This document shows positions 31,054 through 40,910 of a stretch of DNA of 64,000 nt, piece by piece. This DNA is from Chloroflexota bacterium (GTDB lineage: Bacteria > Chloroflexota > Dehalococcoidia > Dehalococcoidales > JACQON01). Position 1 is the first letter of the stretch. Each line of letters starts with the position of its first letter. The translations under genes were made by a program, and so were the position numbers. The stretch spans positions 32,639-96,638 of the forward strand of contig JACQON010000021.1 in NCBI GenBank assembly GCA_016202545.1, in the 5' to 3' direction. Below the pieces are notes generated by a model. It saw nothing but the letters and a program-made list of their open reading frames with translations, did not search any database and had not been told where the DNA came from.

Positions 31054-31941
31054 ATGACGGCACAGATTATCAGCGGCACTGAGATTGCCAAACAGATTCG
31101 AGAAGAGTTGAAACAGGAAATCGCCGGGCTCAAGCAGAAACATAACCTGGTGCCGGGGCTGGCCACTGTCCTGGTGGGTGAAGACCCGGCATCCCAGGTC
31201 TACGTTGGGCAGAAGGAGAAGACCTGCCAGGCCCTGGGCATGTACTCGGAGAGGCATGACCTGCCGGCGGATACCGCCGAGGCAGCGCTGCTCTCTCTGG
31301 TGGACAGGCTGAATAAAGACCCTAAAGTTCATGGCATCCTGGTGCAGTTACCCCTGCCCAAACACATCAATGAGACCAGGGTGCTGTATGCCATCGACCC
31401 GAAAAAGGACGTTGACGGCTTCCATCCGGTGAACGTGGGTAAGCTGATGATAGGCGAGCCGGACTATATACCGTGCACCCCTCACGGAATCTGGCAGCTC
31501 CTGGTGCGCTCCGGGGCGCAGGTTGAAGGGGCGGAGGTTGTAGTCGTTGGCAGAAGCAATATCGTGGGCAAGCCCATAGCCAATATCCTGCTTCAAAAGA
31601 AGAAGGGAGCTAATGCCACGGTCACCGTATGCCATACCGGCACCAGGGACATCGCTTTCCATACCAGACGGGCGGATATACTTATCGTGGCCGCGGGTAG
31701 GCCCAAGGCGGTCACCGCCGATATGGTCAAGGAAGGCGTGGTGGTGATTGACGTGGGCGTCAACCGGATAGGGAAGGCTGAATCGGGCAAGGATATACTG
31801 GTGGGAGACGTTGACTTTGATGCCGTCAAGGAAAAGGCCAGTGCCATTACTCCGGTGCCCGGAGGCGTAGGGCCGATGACCATAACCATGCTAATGCTGA
31901 ATACGGTCAAGGCAGCCAAGCTGGCTGCCGGACTATCCTGA
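31054..31941 (+). CDS. folD: bifunctional methylenetetrahydrofolate dehydrogenase/cyclohydrolase
   Basis: VGEDPASQVYVGQKEK, GILVQLPLPKHI, VVGRSNIVGKPIANILL, GGVGPMTITMLM. Confidence 0.96.
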   Translation: MTAQIISGTEIAKQIREELKQEIAGLKQKHNLVPGLATVLVGEDPASQVYVGQKEKTCQALGMYSERHDLPADTAEAALLSLVDRLNKDPKVHGILVQLPLPKHINETRVLYAIDPKKDVDGFHPVNVGKLMIGEPDYIPCTPHGIWQLLVRSGAQVEGAEVVVVGRSNIVGKPIANILLQKKKGANATVTVCHTGTRDIAFHTRRADILIVAAGRPKAVTADMVKEGVVVIDVGVNRIGKAESGKDILVGDVDFDAVKEKASAITPVPGGVGPMTITMLMLNTVKAAKLAAGLS

Positions 31942-31956
31942 GGGGGTGACAGAGCT

Positions 31957-32175
31957 ATGAAGTACAAGGTTAAAACACGGAAGTCGCCCGGTCGTGAGAC
32001 GGTAGAGGTGCTGGGAGAGACCTTTGAGCAAGGTAAGCCCGAGGACAAGGACATGGGCAGATGGAGACAGAAGCTGGGCAGCAGAGGGGACCGGCTCAAG
32101 TACCTGGAGACCGGTGAGAGGTACTGGTTCGGGAAAGAGTGGTATGGCAGCGAGAAGCGGAAAATCCCAGCATAG
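31957..32175 (+). CDS. small basic hypothetical protein inside the Wood-Ljungdahl operon
   Basis: 72-aa ORF with RBS-like gagggggtgacag, tightly spaced between folD and acsD. Confidence 0.65.
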   Translation: MKYKVKTRKSPGRETVEVLGETFEQGKPEDKDMGRWRQKLGSRGDRLKYLETGERYWFGKEWYGSEKRKIPA

Positions 32176-32187
32176 GCAAGGAGGCAG

Positions 32188-33144
32188 ATGATGGCGCTTG
32201 ATATTCCTAAAGTAGCGTATTCCGGCAAGATTAGGGAGGTAAAGCTGGGCAGCGGCGCCAGGGCGGTCACCGTTGGCGGAGAAACAGCCTATCCCTTTCA
32301 CCTGTTTGAAGGGGCAATGCCCAACTTGCCCGTGATTGCCATGGAGGTCTACGATGCCCCGCCGGCAGAGTGGCCGGAGGCAGCGCTGGAGCCTTTTGCC
32401 GGGGTGACCGATGACCCGGTCGCCTGGGCGAAGAAATGCATAGATGACTACGGGGCGGAGATGATTTGCCTTCAGCTAATCAGCACCGACCCCAACGGCC
32501 TCAATCGCAGCGCTGAGGAAGCCGCCGCCGTGGCAAAGAAGGTGGCTGATGCTATTGATGTGCCGTTAATCGTCTGGGGCACCGCCAACCATGACAAGGA
32601 TACCGAGGTTCTCAGAAGAGTATGCGAGGTATGCCAGGGAAAGAGCCTCATCATCGGACCGGTCGAGGAAGGAGACCACAAGAAGATTGGCGCTGCGGCC
32701 ATCGGCTACCGCCATACCGTGACGGCGTCAACGCCGATAGACATAAACCTGGCCAAGCAACTCAACATCCTGCTCGGCAACCTGGGCGTACCTGACGAGC
32801 TGCTGGTGATGGACCCCACCGTCAGCGGCATAGGCTACGGCATTGAATATGCCTATTCGGTGATGGAAAGGATAAGGATGGCCGCCCTGACCCAGCAGGA
32901 CGAGAAGCTCCAGTTGCCGCTCATCTGCAACCTGGGCAAAGAGGTGTGGAAATGCAAGGAGGTCAAGATTCCAGAGGCAGATGCCCCCGCGCTGGGGGAT
33001 GCCAGGAAGCGGGGCATTTTGCTCGAAGCCATGTCAGCCACCTGTCTGCTTATGACCGGGGCTGATGTGCTCATCATGAGGCACCCGGAGGCGATAAGGC
33101 TGGTACGGGAGACCATCGCTGAGCTTGCCGGGAAGACCAAGTAG
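32188..33144 (+). CDS. acsD: corrinoid iron-sulfur protein small subunit / ACDS delta
   Basis: Position before cooS; NLPVIAMEVYDAPPAEWPEA, VMDPTVSGIGYGIEYAYSVMERIR. Confidence 0.92.
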   Translation: MMALDIPKVAYSGKIREVKLGSGARAVTVGGETAYPFHLFEGAMPNLPVIAMEVYDAPPAEWPEAALEPFAGVTDDPVAWAKKCIDDYGAEMICLQLISTDPNGLNRSAEEAAAVAKKVADAIDVPLIVWGTANHDKDTEVLRRVCEVCQGKSLIIGPVEEGDHKKIGAAAIGYRHTVTASTPIDINLAKQLNILLGNLGVPDELLVMDPTVSGIGYGIEYAYSVMERIRMAALTQQDEKLQLPLICNLGKEVWKCKEVKIPEADAPALGDARKRGILLEAMSATCLLMTGADVLIMRHPEAIRLVRETIAELAGKTK

Positions 33145-33157
33145 AGATTGGAGGGGT

Positions 33158-35122
33158 ATGATGGCAGAGAAAGAAGCTAAAAGCATTGACCAGGCTACGC
33201 TTGAGATGCTGGAAAAGGCGGCCCAGGATGGGGCCCGGGTTGTCTTTGAGCGGGCGGAAACCACCAGGCCCTGTCCCATCGGCGCTGACGGCATGTGCTG
33301 CAGCCTATGCGCCATGGGGCCGTGCCGGGTCCAACCGCCTAAAGGTAAGGAAGAGACGCTAGAGGAGAGGCGAAAGCGGGTCGGCGTCTGCGGCGCTACT
33401 CCTGAGACCATCTCCGCGCGTAACTTCGTCCGTAAGGCAGCCGCCGGGACGGCGTCCCACGGCGACCACGGACGTGTCATGGCCAAGTTCTTCCTGGCGG
33501 TGGCCAAAGGCGAGGCTCCAGGATACGAAATAAAGGATGAGCAGAAGCTGCTGCAACTGGCGCTTGACCTGGGCGTCACCATCGGCGACCGCAGCAACGA
33601 GGAGGTAGCCATTGACATCGCCAATCTCCTGGTAAAGGAGTTCGGCAAGCAGGAGGGAGAGCTGCTGTTCCTGAAGCGGGCGCCCCTAAAGCGGCAGGAG
33701 CTGTGGCGGAAGCAGGGCGTCGCCCCCCGCGGCATAGACATAGAGGTGGCCGAGTCCATGCACCGCACCCATATGGGTACTGACCAGGACTACCAGGACC
33801 TCCTTAAGAACGCCGTCAAGGTATCCCTGGCTGACGGCTGGGGAGGCAGCATGATTGCCACCGAAGTGCAGGACATTATCTTCGGTACGCCAGCGCCGCT
33901 GCTGAGCCAGATAAACCTCGGTGTGCTCAAGGATGACGAGGTAAATATCATCATCCACGGCCACGAGCCGCAGTTGGCGGAGATGATGGCCGTCGCCGCT
34001 CAAAGCCCTGATATGATAGCCTACGCCAAGTCCAAGGGGGCCAAAGGGATAAACCTGGCCGGCATGTGCTGCACCGCCAACGAGATGCTGATGCGCCACG
34101 GGGTGCCCATCGCCGGGAACTTCCTCCAGCAGGAGCTGGCGATAGTCACCGGGGCACTAGAAGCCATGGTGGTTGACGTCCAGTGTATCATGCAGGGGCT
34201 GGTGGACACGGCCAGGTGCTACCATACCAAGGTCATCACCACTGACCCCAGGGCCAAGATTCAGGGCGCCACCCACATGGAATTTCACGAGCATGAAGCC
34301 CTCGAGTCGGCCAAGGCCATAATCAAGATGGCGGTGGACAACTTCGTCAACCGGGGCAAGAACGTCCGCATTCCCAAGCAGAAAACTGACATGATTGCTG
34401 GCTTCAGCCACGAGACCATTAACTACCTTCTGGGCGGCCTGTTCCGCGCCTCTTACCGGCCATTGAACGATAACATCATCAACGGACGCATCCGTGGCGT
34501 GGCCGCCGTGGTTGGCTGCAATAACCCGCGGGTGACCCATGACAGCGGCAACCTGGCTATGGTCAAGGAGCTTATTAAGAACGATGTCCTGGTGCTGCAG
34601 ACCGGGTGTATGGCCATGGCCAGCGCTAAAGCGGGGCTGATGCTGCCGGAGGCAGCCGTCCAGTTTGCCGGCGACGGGTTAGCCTCGGTGTGTGAGGCCG
34701 TCGGCATACCGCCGGTATTGCACATGGGCGCCTGTATTGATAACAGCCGCATCCTGATGTCGGCCACGGCTATGGTCAAGGACGGCGGCCTGGGCGATGA
34801 CATCAGCGATTTGCCCGTAGCCGCGGCAGCCCCTGAGTGGATGAGCGAGAAGGCAATCACTATCGGCCAGTACGCCGTTGCTTCAGGCATATTCACCGTG
34901 TTCGGAGTCAACTGGCCCACCATCGGCAGCAAAGAGGTGACCGATTTCATGTTCAAGGACTTCGAGGAGATATATGGCGGCATGTGGGCCTTCGAGCCTG
35001 ACCCCGTCAAGGCGGCCCATCTCATGATTGCCCACATTGATAAGAAACGGAAGGCGCTCGGAATTGACAAGGCCAGGGAGAGGGTTCTCTACGATATGGC
35101 GATGAGGCGCGAGCTTGTCTAG
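33158..35122 (+). CDS. cooS: carbon monoxide dehydrogenase catalytic subunit
   Basis: RPCPIGADGMCCSLCAMGPCRV, HGHEPQLAEMM, GCNNPRVTHD, TGCMAMASAKAGL, HMGACIDNSRIL. Confidence 0.96.
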   Translation: MMAEKEAKSIDQATLEMLEKAAQDGARVVFERAETTRPCPIGADGMCCSLCAMGPCRVQPPKGKEETLEERRKRVGVCGATPETISARNFVRKAAAGTASHGDHGRVMAKFFLAVAKGEAPGYEIKDEQKLLQLALDLGVTIGDRSNEEVAIDIANLLVKEFGKQEGELLFLKRAPLKRQELWRKQGVAPRGIDIEVAESMHRTHMGTDQDYQDLLKNAVKVSLADGWGGSMIATEVQDIIFGTPAPLLSQINLGVLKDDEVNIIIHGHEPQLAEMMAVAAQSPDMIAYAKSKGAKGINLAGMCCTANEMLMRHGVPIAGNFLQQELAIVTGALEAMVVDVQCIMQGLVDTARCYHTKVITTDPRAKIQGATHMEFHEHEALESAKAIIKMAVDNFVNRGKNVRIPKQKTDMIAGFSHETINYLLGGLFRASYRPLNDNIINGRIRGVAAVVGCNNPRVTHDSGNLAMVKELIKNDVLVLQTGCMAMASAKAGLMLPEAAVQFAGDGLASVCEAVGIPPVLHMGACIDNSRILMSATAMVKDGGLGDDISDLPVAAAAPEWMSEKAITIGQYAVASGIFTVFGVNWPTIGSKEVTDFMFKDFEEIYGGMWAFEPDPVKAAHLMIAHIDKKRKALGIDKARERVLYDMAMRRELV

Positions 35123-35162
35123 GCGCCGGGCTGAGCATGATACAGGAGGGAGGTTGACATAG

Positions 35163-37370
35163 ATGTCCAAGATTATTGCCTCAGCAGCAATCAGGGGGGC
35201 TCACAAGATTGTGGCTCAGGCCGAGAAGAAATGGCAGCAGGCCATGGACAAATGGGGAGCCAATGAACCGGTAGGCTTCCCTAACACCGCCTATTACCTG
35301 CCCGTCATCTACGGAATGCTGGGCGAAAAGGTGGAAAAGCTGGGCGATATGGAGCGCATCCTTAAAAGGTGCCAGGCCCTGCTGCCACCGCCGGTAAGGG
35401 AAGAGCATCCATTGCCCTATCTGGCGCCAGCCCTTGACGCCGGGATGGCAACTTTCTTTGCCGAGGAAATTATCGAGGCCATAAGATACCTGGAAGAGCC
35501 CAACTTCTATACCAAGCAGGAGGATATAGCAGAGGGCAACATCTGGCTGGGTGCCGCCGATGATGTCATCTTTAGAAAGAGAGGCATTGAGTTCGTTGAC
35601 GGCACCGCCCCCGGCTTCGCCGCTATCCTCGGCGCCGCACCAAGCAAGGAGATAGCCGCCAAAATTGCCCAGGAGCTACAGCAGAAAAACATCTACGTCT
35701 TCATGTCCGCCGAATATAACGGACAGAGGTTCGCCGAGCAGCTCGTGGAGGCGGGAGTGCAGATTGGCTGGCCGACCCGCCTGGTCTCCTTCGGCCCGGA
35801 TGTTACCGCCACCGTATTCGCCATGGGCTTTGCCACCAGGGTAGCCATGTCCTTCGGCGGCGTCCAGGCCGGCGACTATAGAAGGATACTTATCTATAAT
35901 AAGGACCGCACCTTTGCCTTCGCCCTGCCCATGGGCTACGTCACCGACGAGTGGTATGCCAATGCCGCCGGGGCGGTCAACTGGGGATTCCCCACTATTG
36001 CCGATACTCCGATACCTGAAATCCTGCCCAGCGGAATCTGCACCTATGAGCACGTTGTCTCCAACATCCCCCATGACAAGCTGGTGGCCAAGGCGATAGA
36101 GGTCAGAGGGCTCAAGGTTGCCGTGGCCGCGGTTCCCATACCGGTGGCCTTCGGCCCCGCCTTCGAGGGGGAAAGGGTCCGCGGAGATGACATCTATCTG
36201 GAATGCGGCGGCGGCAGGACCGCCATGGTGGAGTGGGTATCCAGCAAGCAGATGGACGAGGTGGAAGACGGCAAGATTGAGGTCATTGGCCCTGAGCTAA
36301 CCGATGTTCCGCCCGGCTCTAAACTGCCCATGGCCATAGCCGTTGAGGTCGCCGGCAGGAACATGCAGGACGACTACGAGCCGATTCTGGAGCGGCAGAT
36401 TCACCACCTGATAAACTATGCCCAGGGAGTAATGCATATCGGGCAGAGGGACATCGCCTGGCTGCGGGTCAGCAAGCAGGCAGTGGACAAGGGCTTCAGG
36501 ATAAAGCACATCGGCACCATCCTCCACGCCAAGCTGCACCAGGATTTCGGACGGATATTCGATAAGCTCCAGGTGAAGATTTATACCCAGGAGGACAAGG
36601 TAAAGGAAACACTGCAAAAGGCCAGAGCAGTATATGGAGTCAGGGATGCCCGCATCGAAGGCATGACTGATGAGACTACCGACATATTCTACTCATGCAC
36701 CCTGTGCCAGTCCTTCGCTCCCAGCCATGTCTGCGTCATCAGCCCGGAGAGGACCGGACTTTGCGGCTCTTACAACTGGATGGACTGCAAGGCCGCTTCT
36801 GAGATTAATCCCACCGGGCCCAACCAGGCCGTGCCCAAGGGAGAGAGCATTGACGCCAGGCTGGGGCAGTGGGTGGGCGTAAACCAGTTTGTGCAGAAGG
36901 CATCCCGGGGCAAGGTTGACCACTATAATTTCTACAGCATAGTCAACGACCCGATGACCACCTGCGGCTGTTGCGAGTGTATCGCCGCCGTGCTTCCCCT
37001 GTGCAACGGGGTCATGACGGTGAACCGGGAATACACCGGGGAGACCCCTTCCGGGATGAAGTTCACCACCCTGGCCGGCACTATCGGCGGTGGCGTAAGC
37101 ACCCCCGGCTTTGTCGGCCACGGCAAATATAACGTCACCCAGAGGAAATTCCTCGCTGGCGATGGTAGCCTGCTGAGAATGGTATGGATGCCCAAGATGC
37201 TGAAGGAAGTCATCATGGAGCGGCTTAAGAAGAGGGCTGAGGAACTGGGTGTCCCCAACTTGCCGGATATGATTGCCGATGAGACCATCGGCGTTACCGA
37301 GGAAGAAATCCTCCCCTTCTTGCAGGAGAAAGGGCACCCTGCGCTCAGTATGGAGCCTATCTTAGGTTAG
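35163..37370 (+). CDS. acsB: CO-methylating acetyl-CoA synthase
   Basis: A-cluster-type CTLCQSFAPSHVCVISPERTGLCGSYNWMDC and CGCCEC motif. Confidence 0.96.
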   Translation: MSKIIASAAIRGAHKIVAQAEKKWQQAMDKWGANEPVGFPNTAYYLPVIYGMLGEKVEKLGDMERILKRCQALLPPPVREEHPLPYLAPALDAGMATFFAEEIIEAIRYLEEPNFYTKQEDIAEGNIWLGAADDVIFRKRGIEFVDGTAPGFAAILGAAPSKEIAAKIAQELQQKNIYVFMSAEYNGQRFAEQLVEAGVQIGWPTRLVSFGPDVTATVFAMGFATRVAMSFGGVQAGDYRRILIYNKDRTFAFALPMGYVTDEWYANAAGAVNWGFPTIADTPIPEILPSGICTYEHVVSNIPHDKLVAKAIEVRGLKVAVAAVPIPVAFGPAFEGERVRGDDIYLECGGGRTAMVEWVSSKQMDEVEDGKIEVIGPELTDVPPGSKLPMAIAVEVAGRNMQDDYEPILERQIHHLINYAQGVMHIGQRDIAWLRVSKQAVDKGFRIKHIGTILHAKLHQDFGRIFDKLQVKIYTQEDKVKETLQKARAVYGVRDARIEGMTDETTDIFYSCTLCQSFAPSHVCVISPERTGLCGSYNWMDCKAASEINPTGPNQAVPKGESIDARLGQWVGVNQFVQKASRGKVDHYNFYSIVNDPMTTCGCCECIAAVLPLCNGVMTVNREYTGETPSGMKFTTLAGTIGGGVSTPGFVGHGKYNVTQRKFLAGDGSLLRMVWMPKMLKEVIMERLKKRAEELGVPNLPDMIADETIGVTEEEILPFLQEKGHPALSMEPILG

Positions 37371-37385
37371 GAAAGGAGCTCTTCG

Positions 37386-38732
37386 ATGCCACTTACCGGA
37401 ATAGAGATATTCAAGCTGCTGCCCAAGACGAACTGCAAAGAGTGCGGCGTGCCTACCTGCCTTGCCTTCGCCATGGCCCTGGCGGCGGGAAAGGCGTCGC
37501 TCTCCCAGTGTCCGCACGTATCCCAGGAGGCCCAGGCCAAGCTGGCCGAGGCATCAGCGCCACCTATTTTGCCCCTCACCATCGGCATCGGCAAGCGGGC
37601 GCTGAAAATCGGCGGCGAGACGGTCATGTTTCGCCACGAGAAGAGATTTGAGAACCCGCCTGGCCTGGCCATGCTTATCAGCGACACCCTGGAAGACTCC
37701 CAGGTCAACGCCCGGCTGGAGCGGTTCAAGCAGCTCGAATATGAGCGGGTGGGACTCACCCTCCGCCCGGAGCTGATAGCGTTGAAGGGGGAATCGGGGG
37801 ATGCCGCCAGGTTTGCCGCCGCGGTCGGGAAGGTAGTGCAGGGCAGCGATGCCAACATCATCCTGATGAGCGAAAACGCTGAGGTGCTGGCCGCCGGCGT
37901 GAAGGCATGCGCTGACCGCAAGCCGCTGCTGTGTGCCGCCACCGCAGAGAACATGGGCCAGGTGGCCGAGCTGGCCAAGCAGAACTCATGCCCGGTAGTG
38001 GCCAGAGCCCCCGGCCTGGAGAAGCTATCCGAGCTGACCACCAGGCTGGGCCAGGCCGGCGTTAAGGACATCGTCCTTGACTCCGGGGCCAGGACGGTTC
38101 GCCAGGCCTTCGAAGACCAGGTAATCATCAGGCGTTCGGCGCTGGTCAAGAAGTTCCGTCCGCTTGGTTTCCCCACTATCGTCTTCCCCTGCGAGATGAC
38201 CAGTGACGAACTGAAGGAGGCGGTGATAGCCTCCGCCTTTGTGGCCAAATACGCCGGCATCATCGTCCTCTCCGATTTCCAGGGACACAGCGTGTTCCCG
38301 CTGCTGGTGGAGCGGATGAACATCTATACCGACCCGCAGCGGCCACTGGCTACCAGCGAGGGAATTTACCAGATTGGCATCCCGGATGAGAACTCCCCGG
38401 TGCTTCTCACCACCAACTTCGCCCTCACCTACTTCCTCATCTCCGGCTATATCGAGGCCGGCAAAGTGTCCAGCTATCTCCTGGTCAAAGATACCGAGGG
38501 ACTGTCAGTGATGACCGCCTGGGCGGCAGGGAAATTCGTGGCTGACGCCATCGCCCCCTTTGTCAAGAAGTGCGGCATCGCCGACAAGGTCAAGCACCGC
38601 AAGCTGATAATCCCCGGCTACGCCGCCGCTGAAAGCGGTGGCCTGGAAGAGGAGCTACCCGGCTGGCAAATCCTGGTTGGCCCCAGGGAGGGCGCCCATA
38701 TCCCGGCCTATCTTAAGACGTGGAAACCGTAG
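37386..38732 (+). CDS. acsC: corrinoid iron-sulfur protein large subunit
   Basis: LPKTNCKECGVPTCLAFAMALAAGKASLSQCP 4Fe-4S motif; between acsB and acsE. Confidence 0.95.
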   Translation: MPLTGIEIFKLLPKTNCKECGVPTCLAFAMALAAGKASLSQCPHVSQEAQAKLAEASAPPILPLTIGIGKRALKIGGETVMFRHEKRFENPPGLAMLISDTLEDSQVNARLERFKQLEYERVGLTLRPELIALKGESGDAARFAAAVGKVVQGSDANIILMSENAEVLAAGVKACADRKPLLCAATAENMGQVAELAKQNSCPVVARAPGLEKLSELTTRLGQAGVKDIVLDSGARTVRQAFEDQVIIRRSALVKKFRPLGFPTIVFPCEMTSDELKEAVIASAFVAKYAGIIVLSDFQGHSVFPLLVERMNIYTDPQRPLATSEGIYQIGIPDENSPVLLTTNFALTYFLISGYIEAGKVSSYLLVKDTEGLSVMTAWAAGKFVADAIAPFVKKCGIADKVKHRKLIIPGYAAAESGGLEEELPGWQILVGPREGAHIPAYLKTWKP

Positions 38733-38738
38733 GAGGAA

Positions 38739-39620
38739 ATGATGTTCCTTATTGCGGAAAGCATCAACATCATGTCCAAGACCATCGGGCCGGCGCTGCG
38801 GGAGCGAAATAGCAGGCCCGTCCAGGAACTGGCCGTGGAGCAAATCAAGGCCGGGGCCGACTACCTGGACATCAACATCGGGCCGGCCCGCAAAGCCGGA
38901 GACGAGCTGATGCAATGGGCGGTCAAGGTGGTGCAGGAGGTCACCGATAAGCCGCTGTCCCTGGACACCACTAACCCGGTGGCCATGGAGGCCGGTCTGA
39001 AGGTGCACAAGGGCAGGGCGCTGATTAACTCCATCTCGCTCCAGCCGGACCGGCTGGCGGCGGAATTGCCCCTGGTCAAAAAGTACAATGCCGAGATGGT
39101 GGGGCTGCTGTGGGGCGCTGAAGGAATGCCCCGTGATGCTGCCGAAAGGGGAGTGCTCATCGCCGAGCTCATGTACCGGGCCGGTGACGCGGGCATCGGC
39201 AATGAGGAAATATGGGTGGACCCTATTGTCAGCCCGGTGTCCGTGGAGATAAACCAGGTCAAAGCCTGCCTGGAGTTTATGAGCATGTTGCCGGACATCG
39301 CCCCCGGCTGCAAGTCCACGGTGGGCCTGTCCAATATCTCCAACGGCACCCCGGCCCACCTCAGACCCTACCTCAATCGCACTTACCTGATAATGCTGAT
39401 GAGATACGGCCTCTACTCGGCGATAGTTGATATCTTTGACGCCGAGCTGGTCAAGATAGCCAGGGGAGACAGGCCGGAAATAGTCGACCTGGTGAACCGG
39501 ATGATGGACGGCGAGAGACCCGCCCTGGCTTCCCTGACCGAGGAAGAGGCCAAGTACGCCAGGACGGTCAGGGTGCTCGCCGGCGAATCGCTCTATTCCC
39601 ACTCCTGGCTGGAGATATAG
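38739..39620 (+). CDS. acsE: methyltetrahydrofolate:corrinoid/iron-sulfur protein methyltransferase
   Basis: GADYLDINIGPARKAGDELMQWAVKVVQEVTDKPLSLDTTNP; STVGLSNISNG. Confidence 0.93.
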   Translation: MMFLIAESINIMSKTIGPALRERNSRPVQELAVEQIKAGADYLDINIGPARKAGDELMQWAVKVVQEVTDKPLSLDTTNPVAMEAGLKVHKGRALINSISLQPDRLAAELPLVKKYNAEMVGLLWGAEGMPRDAAERGVLIAELMYRAGDAGIGNEEIWVDPIVSPVSVEINQVKACLEFMSMLPDIAPGCKSTVGLSNISNGTPAHLRPYLNRTYLIMLMRYGLYSAIVDIFDAELVKIARGDRPEIVDLVNRMMDGERPALASLTEEEAKYARTVRVLAGESLYSHSWLEI

Positions 39621-39639
39621 CTTAGATAATTCCAGCCCA

Positions 39640-39715
39640 TTCAGGGATAACCATTCAGAGCGCGCCCTTCAGGGTGGACCCCTAGCCCCTTTCTTTTATC
39701 AAGGAAGGGGGTAAA
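39640..39715. repeat. intergenic repeat with cccttcagggtg / cccctttctttta...aaggaaggggg modules
   Basis: Words shared with 60545-60690. Confidence 0.55.
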
Positions 39716-39794
39716 TTTTTTGAGATGACGCTGAGGTATAATCAACTAGCTCCTATACTATATATTTAATTGCTCAAAGAGGTATAATTATCCT

Positions 39795-40031
39795 GTGCCG
39801 ACGGTATTGAGGCTCAAAGGATTTCGTTTTTTCTTTTTCAGTAACGAGCTTAATGAACCTGCACATATTCATGTTGAGTCTGACGATAAATACGCCAAAT
39901 TCTGGCTTGAGCCGGTGCAACTGGCTAAATCGGTTGGATATAGCGCCAGAGAGATGAGCGAGATAAGGGATCTGGTCACGGCTCGTATCGGCATCCTCAG
40001 GAGGAAATGGGATGAATATTTCGGTCACTAA
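39795..40031 (+). CDS. DUF4160 protein
   Basis: PTVLRLKGFRFFFFSNELNEPAHIHVESDDKYAKFWLEPVQLAKSVGYSAREM. Confidence 0.85.
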   Translation: MPTVLRLKGFRFFFFSNELNEPAHIHVESDDKYAKFWLEPVQLAKSVGYSAREMSEIRDLVTARIGILRRKWDEYFGH

Positions 40032-40686
40032 GACTGAAGCAATGGCTTCCGAAGTATGGTTCGATTCTCATATGATGCATGTCCGGCTTCTGGAGGGCAG
40101 GGAAATCAATGTGCCAATCGAGCGGTTCCCTAAACTTCGCAGCGCTACTGAGGAGCAGAGAAAAAAGTGGCGGCTTATCGGCAGGGGCATTGGAATACAC
40201 TGGGAAGACATTGATGAGGATATCTCCATCGCTTCGTTATCGAGAGCCGTTGAGAAAATTCAAGAGCAGGCCGAGGGGCAAGCTGGGCACCCGCTGGAGA
40301 ATTTCCTGATGCAGGCTGAGAAGGCCTATACAGCCTACATGGAAGCACAGAGGCAAGTTGCCAGTGCTTATAAGGAGAACGAACGGCAGATAACCCACGC
40401 TTATAGGAGATCTGAAGAGCAGGCTAAGGTTGCTTGCAGCGGGAGCATAGCGCAAGCCTTGAAGGCCCGTGAAGAAGCTACAGCTCAGGCGTTAAAAGCT
40501 CGCGAGGAGGCTGAGCGTCAGGTAAGAGAGGCCTACGCACAGGCTGTTGAGGAAGCTGAAAAAACCTGTGATGAGGCCATAGCTCAGGCTCTTAGGCTTC
40601 GTGATGAGGACTTGGAGCGGGCATGGAAGATACGCCAAGAAACTATGGAGCAGGCCTGGACGATTTACGCTCGGCTTATAAAATAA
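40012..40686 (+). CDS. DUF2442 domain protein with long coiled-coil C-terminal extension
   Basis: VWFDSHMMHVRLLEGREINVPIERFPKL...GIHWEDIDEDISI; then AQALKAREEATAQALKAREEA helix. Confidence 0.78.
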   Translation: MNISVTKTEAMASEVWFDSHMMHVRLLEGREINVPIERFPKLRSATEEQRKKWRLIGRGIGIHWEDIDEDISIASLSRAVEKIQEQAEGQAGHPLENFLMQAEKAYTAYMEAQRQVASAYKENERQITHAYRRSEEQAKVACSGSIAQALKAREEATAQALKAREEAERQVREAYAQAVEEAEKTCDEAIAQALRLRDEDLERAWKIRQETMEQAWTIYARLIK

Positions 40687-40714
40687 AAAGAGAAGCAATC
40701 ACTGCAAATAACGC

Positions 40715-40905
40715 TAGTTGTCCTTTGAATAGACCAAGCGCGACTGGCCTACAGAAGCGATGGTATGTCCCGTAAGGTAGCTTCAACTGTTTCATAGGTG
40801 CTCTCTGTGGTTTGCCGCCTCTTTTGGTTAGCAGAGATGAGTAGGCCATACCACTGTCCCGACGGGGAGTGCCAGCTTAAGAGGGGCATTAGCCCCTCTT
40901 TCTTT
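40715..40905 (+). ncRNA. possible structured RNA or structured 3' UTR ending in an intrinsic terminator
   Basis: Long-range tggcctac/gtaggcca pairing, inner tctctg/cagaga, cccg/cggg hairpin, then terminator; no convincing ORF. Confidence 0.3.
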
Positions 40906-40910
40906 TTCTT
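40879..40910 (+). terminator. intrinsic terminator
   Basis: aagaggggc atta gcccctctt followed by tctttttctt. Confidence 0.75.
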
